NCBI GenBank assembly: GCA_019455065.1
Contig: JACFNC010000025.1
Span: 2,536 to 34,798 of the forward strand
Length of the DNA: 32,263 bases
Reading direction: 5' to 3'
Origin: Rhodospirillales bacterium
Lineage (GTDB): Bacteria > Pseudomonadota > Alphaproteobacteria > Rhodospirillales > Magnetospirillaceae
Shown: piece after piece, positions 7,667 through 14,952 of the stretch
How positions within the stretch are numbered: the first letter of the stretch is position 1
Layout of the letters: each line of letters opens with the position of its first letter
Position numbers and translations under genes: made by a program
Notes under the pieces: generated by a model
Databases searched by the model: none
Told to the model about the DNA's origin: nothing
Seen by the model: the letters and a program-made list of their open reading frames with translations, nothing else

Positions 7667-7900
7667 ATGGATACTTTTCCAATCGGGATTTTGTCCAAGG
7701 TAATCGGCCTGCTTGCCGTTGGGGTCGTGCTTGCGGTCACCGGATACGTGTTGCCGTCGCTGCGCCGCAATGCTGGCAAGATGGAATGGCTGCCCGATCC
7801 GGATTGGACCTTCGCCTTGTGGATTAGTTCCCTCGCCTTGGTCGTCTTTCTCGCGCTGGCGCTCGAGGACTTGGGAAAATACGGGCACTTATATACTTGA
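7667..7900 (+). CDS. Small membrane protein, unknown
   Basis: 77 aa with two predicted transmembrane helices (about 6-29 and 47-66), joined by a short polar loop containing RRNAGKMEWLPDPDW, and a polar C-terminus. The ATG is at 7667; the upstream AAGG is a poor ribosome site. The ORF overlaps no other supported gene, and the hydrophobic pattern is regular, which favours a real gene. It resembles neither an obvious holin nor a type I toxin. Its neighbours are the Toprim remnant and the transposase, so it probably belongs to the accessory island. Confidence 0.5.
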   Translation: MDTFPIGILSKVIGLLAVGVVLAVTGYVLPSLRRNAGKMEWLPDPDWTFALWISSLALVVFLALALEDLGKYGHLYT

Positions 7901-7949
7901 CAAAGCATCATCGAAAGTGGCACTCTGGCACTCATAAGGAGAGAGCGTC

Positions 7950-8870
7950 ATGGCCGATATCACCAACCCCATCTTTCAGGACGAAGACAAAGCCCGCCAG
8001 TTCCTTGAGGCGCAGCGCTGGCCCAATGGCCCGGTCTGCCCTCACTGCGGCTCCGTCGAATGCTCCACCAAGATGCAGGGCAAGGCGCATCGGCCCGGCC
8101 TCTACCAGTGCAAGGCGTGTCGCCAGCAGTTCACCGTGACCGTCCGCACCGTCTACGAGCGCTCCAAAATCCCGCTCACCAAATGGTTGCTCGCCACCTA
8201 CCTGCTGTGCTCCAGCAAGAAGGGCATGAGCGCCCATCAGCTTCACCGTATGCTCGGCGTCACCTACAAGACCGCATGGTTCATGGCGCATCGCATCCGC
8301 GAGTCGATGCGCGAGTTGTCGGCACCCGAAAGCGGCCCGCTCGGTGGCGAGAACAAGGTCGTCGAGGCCGATGAAACCTACGTCGGCGGCAAGGCCAAGA
8401 ACCGTAAAAACCACGTTCCGCCCAAGGAGGCCGTCGTCTCGCTGGTCGAGCGCGAAGGCCGCGTGCGCTCCTTCCACGTTCCCGAGGTCACGTCAAAGAC
8501 CCTGCGCCCGATCCTCAAGGCCCAGATCGAACAGAAGTCCTACCTGATGACCGACGAGAGCGGCGTCTACCTCAAGCCCGGCAATGACTTCCAGGGCCAC
8601 GGCCGCGTCAACCACTCCATCGAAGAGTATGTGCGCGGCGGCTTCTGGCACACCAACACGGTCGAAGGCTACTTCTCGATCCTCAAGCGCGGCGTCGTCG
8701 GCACCTATCACCACGTCAGCCAGCAGCACTTGAAGCGCTACCTCGGCGAATTCGACTTCCGCTACAACTACCGCCAGATCAGCGATACCGAGCGCGCCGT
8801 CGTCGCCCTCAAGGGCATCGAGGGCAAGCGCCTCACCTATCGGCGGACTGATATCGGGGCGAACGTCTAA
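7950..8870 (+). mobile_element. IS1595-family transposase
   Basis: 306 aa, full length for the family. An N-terminal zinc ribbon uses C30/C33 and C54/C57 (CPHC, CKAC). A helix-turn-helix-like region follows (about 90-120), then the ISXO2-like catalytic domain with acidic residues at D141 (EADETYVGGK), D202 (TDESG) and the NTVEGYFSILKRG motif (N236/E239). The start has a strong ribosome site (AAGGAGAG). The frame is intact, so the enzyme may be active. I could not find matching terminal inverted repeats in the 250 bases on either side, so the element's ends are not defined. The IS1595 family is known to include members that carry passenger genes, and the HNH gene 190 bases downstream could be one. 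Confidence 0.9.
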
Positions 8871-8981
8871 GCCCCGTCTTACCCGTCAGCAGTTCCGCGA
8901 CATGCTCACCGCCGTCGATTGGGCGGTGTGGTGGGAAGAACGAACGCGGAACGAATGACTCCCGCCGATCAATACGTTGTG

Positions 8982-8987
8982 TATAAT
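8982..8987 (+). promoter_or_regulatory. Candidate -10 box upstream of the HNH gene
   Basis: Perfect TATAAT in an otherwise GC-rich gap. No good -35 box lies 16-18 bases upstream. It is placed to transcribe the hairpin at 8990-9030 and then the HNH gene. Confidence 0.35.
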
Positions 8988-8989
8988 AG

Positions 8990-9030
8990 AAGAGCCGCCC
9001 CCAGATTTTCCGGTCGAGAGGGCGGCTCTT
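8990..9030 (+). terminator. Stem-loop between transposase and HNH gene
   Basis: An 11-bp perfect stem (AAGAGCCGCCC / GGGCGGCTCTT) with a 19-base loop, followed by TGTGTT. It may end the transposase transcript. Because it begins just after a TATAAT box it might instead be a leader hairpin of the HNH mRNA. Confidence 0.6.
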
Positions 9031-9059
9031 TGTGTTCAACCCTCTAAGGTCAAACAGCC

Positions 9060-9350
9060 ATGTACACCACCAATCATCTAACATCCCCAACACCCGAAGA
9101 CCATCGCAAAGACGCGGTATGGGCTAGAGGTCGCCCCATCTTCGGCCACAATCCCGGCCTCTGGCGAATGGACGTTTTCGGCCGCTGGATGTACTACTTC
9201 GATTACGGAGACCGTGATTCAAACTACGGTTGGGAAATCGACCACATTATCCCCGTGTCCAAGGGCGGACCGGATACCATTGACAATCTCCGCCCTCTCC
9301 ACTGGAGCGCAAACGTCGGCCTCGGCAACCGGAACGGTCTTCTGAGGTAG
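9060..9350 (+). CDS. Small HNH endonuclease
   Basis: 96 aa. The HNH core sits in the C-terminal half: WEIDHIIPVSKGG (D61, H62), then DNLRPLHWSAN with N77 and H81/N85 as the second and third motif positions, so the beta-beta-alpha metal finger looks complete. The N-terminal half (GRPIFGHNPGLWRMDVFGRW) is shared with small stand-alone bacterial HNH proteins. No DNA-binding extension is present, so the target is unknown. The upstream AAGG is a weak ribosome site. Its last 132 bases overlap, on the opposite strand, the 3' end of the 90-aa gene at 9219-9491. It could be a passenger of the upstream transposase, a homing-type nuclease or a defence nuclease. Confidence 0.82.
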   Translation: MYTTNHLTSPTPEDHRKDAVWARGRPIFGHNPGLWRMDVFGRWMYYFDYGDRDSNYGWEIDHIIPVSKGGPDTIDNLRPLHWSANVGLGNRNGLLR

Positions 9351-9491
9351 ATCCGTAGACACGAGAAGGCTATCAATGCCTCGCTCATCAAGGATGGGGC
9401 TCACAAAGAGCCCCATCCCCTTGAGGGTCTGGTACAGGCGCTCGTTCCGACTCCAGCGGTCCATATGCTCGGGTTGGAAATCAGGCGTCAT
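9219..9491 (-). CDS. 90-aa protein, last gene of overlapping operon
   Basis: The start at 9491 (MTPDFQPEHMDRWSRNERLY) has GAGG six bases upstream and overlaps the end of the preceding 46-aa gene by 11 bases; an alternative start at 9506 is less well placed. The first half looks like a real soluble domain (DRWSRNERLYQTLKGMGLF, then SPILDERGIDSLLVSTDLP). The last 40 or so residues are read through DNA that encodes the HNH nuclease on the other strand. They may therefore be an artificial tail created when the HNH/transposase unit arrived near 9350. No known domain recognised. Confidence 0.5.
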   Translation of the reverse strand: MTPDFQPEHMDRWSRNERLYQTLKGMGLFVSPILDERGIDSLLVSTDLPQKTVPVAEADVCAPVERAEIVNGIRSALGHGDNVVDFPTVV

Positions 9492-9621
9492 TTTTCGCCT
9501 CGTCATCCTTGGGCGCGGGCTTCTTGGCCGTCCGGTGCTTCGGGGGCGTGTTCACCAGTTTCTTGACCGCACGCTCGAAGGCTTGCCACTCCGCTACGGG
9601 ATTATCTTTCTCGCCGCACAT
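9481..9621 (-). CDS. 46-aa basic small protein in overlapping operon
   Basis: Begins MCGEKDNPVAEWQAFERAVK and ends in a Lys/Pro-rich tail (KKPAPKDDEAKNDA). Its ATG shares one base with the TGA of the DUF1828 gene (TGATG), and its stop overlaps the next gene, so it is almost certainly translated by coupling. The pattern, an amphipathic WQAFERAVKKLV helix followed by a charged tail, resembles small proteins I recall from alphaproteobacterial accessory regions. The function is unknown; small size and coupling would fit an antitoxin, an adaptor or a nucleic-acid-binding accessory. Confidence 0.55.
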   Translation of the reverse strand: MCGEKDNPVAEWQAFERAVKKLVNTPPKHRTAKKPAPKDDEAKNDA

Positions 9622-10361
9622 CACGCAGCCCGCCTCACGATCTCTCTCTCAGCGCGCGAAAACGGGACTGTCGTAGCGCCTACTTCTAACAGTTTGAGGT
9701 CGGCCGAACTCCAGTTCAACCTGTCATCATAGACAATAAGCTGATCGATCAACGGATTTCCCATTGAACGAACGTCTAAATTTGCAACCACCCTTGCATT
9801 AATAGAGGAAGGCTCATTAACTGCCGGATCAACCAATAATTTCCTTCCTCCACTCAAATAAATAACATGAGTGAATTTGTGCGATTTGCTGCTAGCGCCA
9901 ACAACGTGCTCGTCGTTTTTCATCTGATCGTTAAAATGTTGCGCCAACAATACCTGCAAATCTTTTCTGAAGTTGCGCGGCCTACTTACGCTCAGATGGT
10001 CAACCCCCCACTCAGCCACTTCCTTTGCGGCATTCGCGACCAGCACAATGCCGGCAGGAATGGCGTGGACAGGTATGACCGGGGAATAGATCTCGCCTCG
10101 CTGTACAGCAAGACCTCGGTGCTTCACCAGGCGCTGCAAAACCCTATCCGCAGTAGCCAGCGTTAAGCCGGCCCCACTCAACTCACGCAAGGCCCCACGG
10201 TCATCAGAAACCACAAACTCGTTTGTCCCACCGCGAACGACTACGCTCACCGCCCCATTCGATGGGTAGAGGCAATGCGTCGAGATGCGCACCCCGTCCT
10301 CCAGCTCGGTTGCAACCACCATGCTGCTTAAGGACGCCGCAATCTGGTCTGCCGACATCAT
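9621..10361 (-). CDS. DUF1828/DUF1829 domain protein
   Basis: 246 aa. The N-terminal part (about 20-115) has the DUF1828 pattern, including EFVVSDDRGALRELSGAGL and LQRLVKHRGLAV. The C-terminal part (about 140-235) fits DUF1829: HVIYLSGGRKLLVDPAV, then a segment ending LIDQLIVYDDRLNWSSADL. The biochemical function of these domains is not established to my knowledge. The start overlaps the end of the upstream 173-aa gene by four bases (ATGA), and its stop overlaps the start of the 46-aa gene, so the genes are translationally coupled. The DNA is clearly more AT-rich than the flanking core genes. From memory, DUF1828 proteins are often paired with a DUF6978-like partner, as here; a toxin-antitoxin or defence role is an inference. 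Confidence 0.8.
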   Translation of the reverse strand: MMSADQIAASLSSMVVATELEDGVRISTHCLYPSNGAVSVVVRGGTNEFVVSDDRGALRELSGAGLTLATADRVLQRLVKHRGLAVQRGEIYSPVIPVHAIPAGIVLVANAAKEVAEWGVDHLSVSRPRNFRKDLQVLLAQHFNDQMKNDEHVVGASSKSHKFTHVIYLSGGRKLLVDPAVNEPSSINARVVANLDVRSMGNPLIDQLIVYDDRLNWSSADLKLLEVGATTVPFSRAEREIVRRAA

Positions 10362-10879
10362 AGCAATCTTGTCCGCGAAGGCAGCGCGATCAACCCGTTG
10401 GGCGGTTGTTCAATGTTCAAATCAGCGCAAAACCACCTCAGCACGCCGTCAAAAGTGCGCGCTGTCGTTGGCAGAATCCTAGCATTCTCCAAGCGGGTTG
10501 GCAAGCTAGCGCGAGTACAAAATCGCCTGTTATCCGCCCATGAGTGGTAATGAGGCTCGCAAAACGTATACTCCACAAGGTCGGGCGGCCGATTAAATGA
10601 ATTTGTGTGAGGTTCATCAAAAACGTAATCTACTCTTGCAACACACCTCTCGGCTATAAGTAACAACCGAAAACGTTGAGGCTTTGAGTTCGGATAAGAA
10701 ATTATTTCGAGATGCGAGCCTGTGCTTACGCCGTCAATTACCAGTGGCGCAATTAATCGAAACTCAGACGGGTCGTTTTCAGTGGGCTTCCAGTCTGGAA
10801 TGCCGCTGATTTGCTTGCGGGCGGCTATGAGTTCGTCGATCAGCGTGGCAATTGAGGGTGGCAACATGCAGTTGAGCAT
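10358..10879 (-). CDS. DUF6978-like protein, first gene of overlapping operon
   Basis: 173 aa. An N-terminal helix (LPPSIATLIDELIAARKQIS) is followed by a beta-rich region (LLLIAERCVARVDYVFDEPH) and a block with PHTNSF, CEPHYHSW, then ASLPTRL, ending in a helix (FDGVLRWFCADLNI). The order 'HTNP ... PHLHxY ... PLP ... FLxYCNI' is how I remember DUF6978 proteins, so I assign it tentatively. The conserved His residues could be a metal or catalytic site. Start at 10879 (upstream GGTGG) or 10867. Its 5' end overlaps the 5' end of the divergent gene at 10866, so any promoter must lie inside that gene. Confidence 0.6.
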   Translation of the reverse strand: MLNCMLPPSIATLIDELIAARKQISGIPDWKPTENDPSEFRLIAPLVIDGVSTGSHLEIISYPNSKPQRFRLLLIAERCVARVDYVFDEPHTNSFNRPPDLVEYTFCEPHYHSWADNRRFCTRASLPTRLENARILPTTARTFDGVLRWFCADLNIEQPPNGLIALPSRTRLL

Positions 10880-11531
10880 GCCACCAGCCGGTCAACCGAT
10901 CAAGTCTGCTTTGCCAAGTATACAATTCCCAAAATACGCCATCCTGCTCGCCGGTATGTTTGCGGGAGTTTCCGCCGTCTGCGCCGCCTCGATCGCCTAT
11001 GTCGGCGTTACCAGCAAAACTCGTCTGGATCGAAAACTCGCGCAAGATCGACTAGATCAGGAGAGGCGCAACCTCTTCTTGAAGACCGAACAGGTAGCCA
11101 GGATGCTGGAGGGGAAATTACTTCGTGCAAAATTTGAACTTTGGAATAACGCCTATAGTGGCGATCGCAAGAATTTTGCGAACATTGTCAACTTTGCTAC
11201 CGATGCGCCTCTGCGCCCGTTGCCAGCATCGGAAATTAACCAATACCGCATCCCAGTACCTCCGCAGCTGAGCGAAATTTGGGATCATTTTTCTTTTTTT
11301 GATGAGCAGGCTGTCTCGTCCGTTAGAGAGTTGACCTACCGCCTCCAAACGTTGGACGAAGCCATAACCAACCTTACGATCGTTGCCACCCACCCATATA
11401 CACGGCAAGAACTTTTCAGTTCGTCGATGTTGGCCGACCATTACAACGAGGCGCTGCGTGCCTCGCAGGACGTCATCGCGGCGCTCACCGGTCATGACGT
11501 GCTCCCTTCGGGCAACGAAGCGCGCAGGTGA
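10866..11531 (+). CDS. Single-pass membrane protein with coiled coil, unknown
   Basis: 221 aa. GAGGGTGG lies upstream of the ATG at 10866; a second ATG is at 10878. A transmembrane helix (about residues 26-48) is followed by a charged coiled coil (RLDRKLAQDRLDQERRNLF onwards) and a mostly helical domain to the end. The plan (N-terminal membrane segment, coiled coil, helical cytoplasmic domain) resembles the gene at 6653-7339, with no obvious sequence identity. Composition is AT-rich like the divergent operon. It starts head-to-head with the 173-aa gene, with overlapping 5' ends, which suggests the five genes travel together. Function unknown. Confidence 0.68.
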   Translation: MQLSMPPAGQPIKSALPSIQFPKYAILLAGMFAGVSAVCAASIAYVGVTSKTRLDRKLAQDRLDQERRNLFLKTEQVARMLEGKLLRAKFELWNNAYSGDRKNFANIVNFATDAPLRPLPASEINQYRIPVPPQLSEIWDHFSFFDEQAVSSVRELTYRLQTLDEAITNLTIVATHPYTRQELFSSSMLADHYNEALRASQDVIAALTGHDVLPSGNEARR

Positions 11532-11757
11532 GTCGTGCGCTGGTGCTTTCCACCGTGTGCACAGGAATGCGCAGAAATTGGCCACATCGACAGAGGCGCC
11601 TTTAGCGACGTGATGTAGCGGGGCCGCCCGCGCTGCGCCGGCCGGGAACGTTCCGTCCCACCCGCGCCCGCCTCTTTACATCAGCGTCTCTTGTGACCTC
11701 CGTCACCGCGCCGGGGTGCGGAAGGGCGCATTCTTCCGTCATGAAACGGAGGAAGCC

Positions 11758-12126
11758 ATGCACGTGATCGGTGGAATGTTGTTCACCATGGGCATGTCGC
11801 AGTTCGGCTACCAGGTCTGGCAGTGGTTCGCCAGCGGCTCGTGGCCGGCCTTCACCGTTCTCAACGCGTTTTCCGAGCTTGGCCTGTGGCGGCCCTATTT
11901 CTCGCTGTGGCCGGTGCAGGTGGCGGCCGACTGGCTGCTCGACCGCGAGGTCAGCCTCGCCCTGCTGGCGGCGGGGGCGGCGGTGCTGTTCTTCCGCCCG
12001 GTCGCCGACGTCGTCGCCGAGCGGCGCTCCAGCCGCGTCGTCGCCCAGTCGCGCAAACAGCTTGCCGAAACCCGCGGGCGGCGCCAGCCCGCCTGCATCA
12101 GAATGGACTTCCGGCGCACCTCCTGA
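11758..12126 (+). CDS. Small membrane protein, unknown
   Basis: 122 aa. GGAGGAA at 11748-11754 fixes the start at 11758 (MHVIGGMLFTMGMSQFGYQV). The N-terminal half is hydrophobic and Trp-rich (WQWFASGSWPAF, LWRPYFSLWPVQ), with one clear transmembrane helix at about 68-86 (LALLAAGAAVLFF). It ends in a basic Arg/Ser/Gln-rich tail. GC content is back to that of the core genome, so the gene lies outside the island. A strong terminator follows. No family recognised. Confidence 0.65.
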   Translation: MHVIGGMLFTMGMSQFGYQVWQWFASGSWPAFTVLNAFSELGLWRPYFSLWPVQVAADWLLDREVSLALLAAGAAVLFFRPVADVVAERRSSRVVAQSRKQLAETRGRRQPACIRMDFRRTS

Positions 12127-12149
12127 GCTCCCCACCCTGCCGGAAGTTC

Positions 12150-12176
12150 GGGCGCCCGCCATCACGGCGGGCGCCC
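12150..12176 (+). terminator. Rho-independent terminator between convergent genes
   Basis: An 11-bp stem (GGGCGCCCGCC / GGCGGGCGCCC) with an ATCAC loop and TTTCGTTT following on the plus strand. It ends the 11758 gene and may also act on trcR from the other side. Confidence 0.8.
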
Positions 12177-12189
12177 TTTCGTTTGCGGG

Positions 12190-12741
12190 TCAGTCGTGGG
12201 CGACGGCCGAACCGGCGGCCAGGCCGCTGCGCGGCCGGGCGATGGCCACCGCCTTCTCCAGGTCGGCCTCCGAGCACAGCCCCAGGGTCACCGGGTTGCG
12301 CGGCTTGATGTTGGCGGCGTTCCAGTGGGTGCGGTCGCGCACCGAGGCGATGGTCGCCTTGGTGGTGCCGATCAGCTTCGAGACCTGCGCGTCGGACAGT
12401 TCGGGGTGGTGCTTGAGCAGCCAGGCGATGGCGTCGGGGCGGTCCTGGCGCTTCGACACCGGGGTATAGCGCGCGCCCTTGTGCTTGCCGATGGTCACCT
12501 CGCTCATCAACATCTTCAGCGAGGCGTCCGGGTCCTTCTCGCAGCGCTCGATCTCCTCGCGGGTGAGCTGGCCGTTGGCGACGGGGTCGAGGCCGACGAT
12601 GCCGGTGGCCACCTCGCCGTCGGCGATGGCCTGGACCTCGAGCGCATGCATGCCGCAGAACTCGGCGATCTGATCAAAGGTCAGCGTGGTGTTTTCGACC
12701 AGCCATACGGCAGTCGCCTTGGGCATGAGCGGCAAGGCCAT
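12190..12741 (-). CDS. trcR: Cell cycle transcriptional regulator TrcR (DUF1013)
   Basis: 183 aa. The family is confined to Alphaproteobacteria and implicated in cell-cycle transcription. The N-terminal part has the helix-turn-helix-like TLTFDQIAEFCGMHALEVQA, and the central region has the conserved GKHKGARYTPVSKRQDRPDA. A second helix-turn-helix-like motif, LSDAQVSKLIGTTKATIASV, precedes TKATIASVRDRTHWNAANI. The ribosome site is near-perfect (AAGGAGGT, 4 bases before ATG). It is probably cytoplasmic and DNA- or RNA-polymerase-associated. It lies 120 bases downstream of the quinone oxidoreductase stop, same strand, but the clear gap suggests its own promoter. Confidence 0.9.
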   Translation of the reverse strand: MALPLMPKATAVWLVENTTLTFDQIAEFCGMHALEVQAIADGEVATGIVGLDPVANGQLTREEIERCEKDPDASLKMLMSEVTIGKHKGARYTPVSKRQDRPDAIAWLLKHHPELSDAQVSKLIGTTKATIASVRDRTHWNAANIKPRNPVTLGLCSEADLEKAVAIARPRSGLAAGSAVAHD

Positions 12742-12862
12742 AATACCTCCTTGTTATTTTTTGCGATTTTCGACCAGCACGGTCGCGCCGGGGCCCGGAA
12801 GCGAGCGCTTCGCCCGCAACTTATACAGTCAGCCCGCGGCGACGGTCAATTATCGCGGCCCG

Positions 12863-13861
12863 CTACGCGATGAGGACGATCTTGCCCACATGCGCGCTGC
12901 TTTCCATCAAATGGTGCGCGTCTGCGGCCCTCTCCAGGGGGAAGGTGGCGTGGATCACAGGGCCCAGGCGCCCCTCGGACAGCAGGGGCCACACCGTGGC
13001 CCGCAGCTCGGCGGCGATCGCCGCCTTGCGCGCCGCCGCCTGCGGCCGCAGGGTCGAGCCGGTGAGGGTGAGGCGCTTCAGCATCACCGGCATGAAGTTG
13101 AATTCCATCTTCGCGCCCTGCAGGAAGGCGATGCTGACGTGGCGGCCGTCGGCGGCCAGGCATTTCACGTTGCGCGGCAGGTAGTCGCCGCCCACCATGT
13201 CGAGGATGACGTCGACGCCGCGGCCCGCCGTCTCCTCCTCGACCGCCTTCACGAAGTCCTCGCGGCGATAGTCGATGGCGCGGTCGGCGCCCAGCGCCTC
13301 GCAGGCCCGGCACTTGTCGGGCGAGCCGGCGGTGGTCAGCACCTTGGCGGCGCCGAACGCCTTGGCGAGCTGAATGGCGGTGGTGCCGATGCCGCTCGAG
13401 CCGCCATGCACCAGGAAGCTCTCGCCCGGCTTCAGGCCGGCGCGCTGGAAGACGTTGTGCCACACCGTGAAATAGGTCTCGGGCAGGGCGGCGGCCTTGA
13501 CCATGTCGTAGCCCTCGGGCGGCGGCAGGCAGTGCGCCGCGTCCGCCACGCAGTACTCGGCATAGCCGCCGCCGGTGACCAGGGCGCACACCAGCTCGCC
13601 GACCCGCGGCGCCGTCACCCCGGGGCCCGCCGCGACCACGGTGCCCGCGATCTCCAGGCCGGGAATGTCCGAGGCGCCGGGCGGCGGCGGATAGTGGCCC
13701 TGGCGCTGGATCACGTCGGGCCGGTTGACGCCCGCCGCGGCGACGCGGATCAGCACCTCGCCGTCGCCCGGCCGCGGCACCGGCCGTCGCGCCGGCTTCA
13801 GCACGTCGGCGGCGCCGGGGGTGGAGATTTCGATGCAGGTCATGGACTCGGGCGGGGTCAT
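12863..13861 (-). CDS. NAD(P)H quinone oxidoreductase (zeta-crystallin/PIG3 type)
   Basis: 332 aa, medium-chain dehydrogenase/reductase superfamily without the zinc ligands of alcohol dehydrogenases. The GroES-like N-terminal domain includes GVNRPDVIQRQGHYPPPPG, and the Rossmann domain has HGGSSGIGTTAIQLAKAFG, the nucleotide-binding AxxGxxG-type motif of PIG3-like enzymes. The predicted reaction is NADPH-dependent reduction of quinones or activated alkenes. The start at 13861 (MTPPESMTCIEI) has GCGAGA upstream; 13843 is an alternative. It is divergent from the DUF1192 gene with 72 bases between the starts. Confidence 0.88.
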   Translation of the reverse strand: MTPPESMTCIEISTPGAADVLKPARRPVPRPGDGEVLIRVAAAGVNRPDVIQRQGHYPPPPGASDIPGLEIAGTVVAAGPGVTAPRVGELVCALVTGGGYAEYCVADAAHCLPPPEGYDMVKAAALPETYFTVWHNVFQRAGLKPGESFLVHGGSSGIGTTAIQLAKAFGAAKVLTTAGSPDKCRACEALGADRAIDYRREDFVKAVEEETAGRGVDVILDMVGGDYLPRNVKCLAADGRHVSIAFLQGAKMEFNFMPVMLKRLTLTGSTLRPQAAARKAAIAAELRATVWPLLSEGRLGPVIHATFPLERAADAHHLMESSAHVGKIVLIA

Positions 13862-13933
13862 GGCGTATCTCGCAATGCACAAACGGACGCCAGTCTGGTA
13901 CGTTGACGCCAAGCTGGCAAGGGCGAGGGCGGC

Positions 13934-14119
13934 ATGGACATCGACGAGCTGGAGCCACGAAGGAAGCAGCCCGAGAGGAAGAACCTCGAGCCTCTTTCCG
14001 TGGCCGAGTTGAAGGAATACATCGCTGACCTGGAGGCGGAGATCGCGCGCGCCCGACAGATGATCGCGGCCAAGGAGCAGGGTCGCCAGGGTGCCGAGTC
14101 GCTGTTCCGCAGGTCCTGA
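13934..14119 (+). CDS. DUF1192 small protein
   Basis: 61 aa. Starts MDIDELEPRRKQPERKNLEP, followed by the conserved SVAELKEYIADLEAEIARAR helix typical of DUF1192. It is predicted to be a single long coiled-coil helix in the cytoplasm. The family is alphaproteobacterial and uncharacterised, commonly placed next to a quinone oxidoreductase gene, as here. AGGGCGAGGGCGG lies upstream. The next gene starts 14 bases after its stop, suggesting co-transcription with bdhA. Confidence 0.85.
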   Translation: MDIDELEPRRKQPERKNLEPLSVAELKEYIADLEAEIARARQMIAAKEQGRQGAESLFRRS

Positions 14120-14133
14120 CAAGGGAGGGGCAA

Positions 14134-14916
14134 GTGCTCAACGGTCAAACCGCCGTCATCACCGGGTCGACCAGCGGGATCGGCCTCGGCATCGCCCGCG
14201 CCCTGGCGGCGCAGCGCTGCAACATCATGCTCAACGGCTTCGGCAACGCCGCCGACATCGACGCCCTGGAGCGCGGGCTGACCAGCCATTTCGGGGTCGA
14301 CGTCGCCTATAACGGCGCCGATTTGTCGAGCGCCGGCGCCTGCGCCGACCTCATCCGCGACGCCGAAACCCGTTTCGGCGGCGTCGACATCCTGGTCAAC
14401 AACGCCGGCATCCAGCACGTCTCGCCGGTCGAGGAGTTCCCAGTCGAGCGCTGGGACGCGGTGATCGCCGTCAACCTGTCGTCGGCCTTCCACACCATCC
14501 GCGCCGCGCTGCCGGGAATGAAGCGCCGCGGCTGGGGGCGGATCGTCAACGTCGCCTCGGCGCACGGACTCGTCGCCTCGGTCAACAAGGCGGCCTATGT
14601 GGCCGCCAAGCACGGCCTGATCGGGCTGACCAAGGTGGTGGCGCTGGAGACGGCGCAGACCGGCGTCACCTGCAACGCCATCTGTCCGGGCTGGGTGCTC
14701 ACGCCCCTGGTGCAGAAGCAGATCGAGGCCCGCGCCGCGGCCAACCATCTGTCGGTCGACGAGGCCGGCCGCGACCTCCTCGTCGAGAAGCAGCCATCGG
14801 GGCGCTTCACCACGGTCGAGCAGTTGGGCGCCCTGGCCGTGTTCCTGTGCGGCGAGGCCGCGGCCAACCTGACCGGCGCCTCGCTGCCCGTCGACGGCGG
14901 CTGGACGGCGCAGTAG
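14134..14916 (+). CDS. bdhA: 3-hydroxybutyrate dehydrogenase (SDR family)
   Basis: 260 aa classical short-chain dehydrogenase: TGSTSGIG cofactor loop at 10-17, NNAG at 89-92, catalytic S142, Y155 and K159 (YVAAKHG), and N114. NNAGIQHVSPVEEFP and ICPGWVLTPLVQKQIE are typical of D-3-hydroxybutyrate dehydrogenase, which interconverts 3-hydroxybutyrate and acetoacetate with NAD, a step of polyhydroxybutyrate breakdown. The start is GTG at 14134, with AAGGGAGGGG upstream. It follows the DUF1192 gene by 14 bases and ends at a palindromic terminator. Confidence 0.9.
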   Translation: MLNGQTAVITGSTSGIGLGIARALAAQRCNIMLNGFGNAADIDALERGLTSHFGVDVAYNGADLSSAGACADLIRDAETRFGGVDILVNNAGIQHVSPVEEFPVERWDAVIAVNLSSAFHTIRAALPGMKRRGWGRIVNVASAHGLVASVNKAAYVAAKHGLIGLTKVVALETAQTGVTCNAICPGWVLTPLVQKQIEARAAANHLSVDEAGRDLLVEKQPSGRFTTVEQLGALAVFLCGEAAANLTGASLPVDGGWTAQ

Positions 14917-14952
14917 CCCGCGTCGCCCCGCTCTACGAAGAGGGGGAGGGGG

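Noticed and set aside
8902-8958. Short 18-codon open frame directly after the transposase (MLTAVDWAVWWEERTRNE)
   Set aside because: Too short, no ribosome site; it could be a frameshifted tail of the transposase but there is no evidence to decide.
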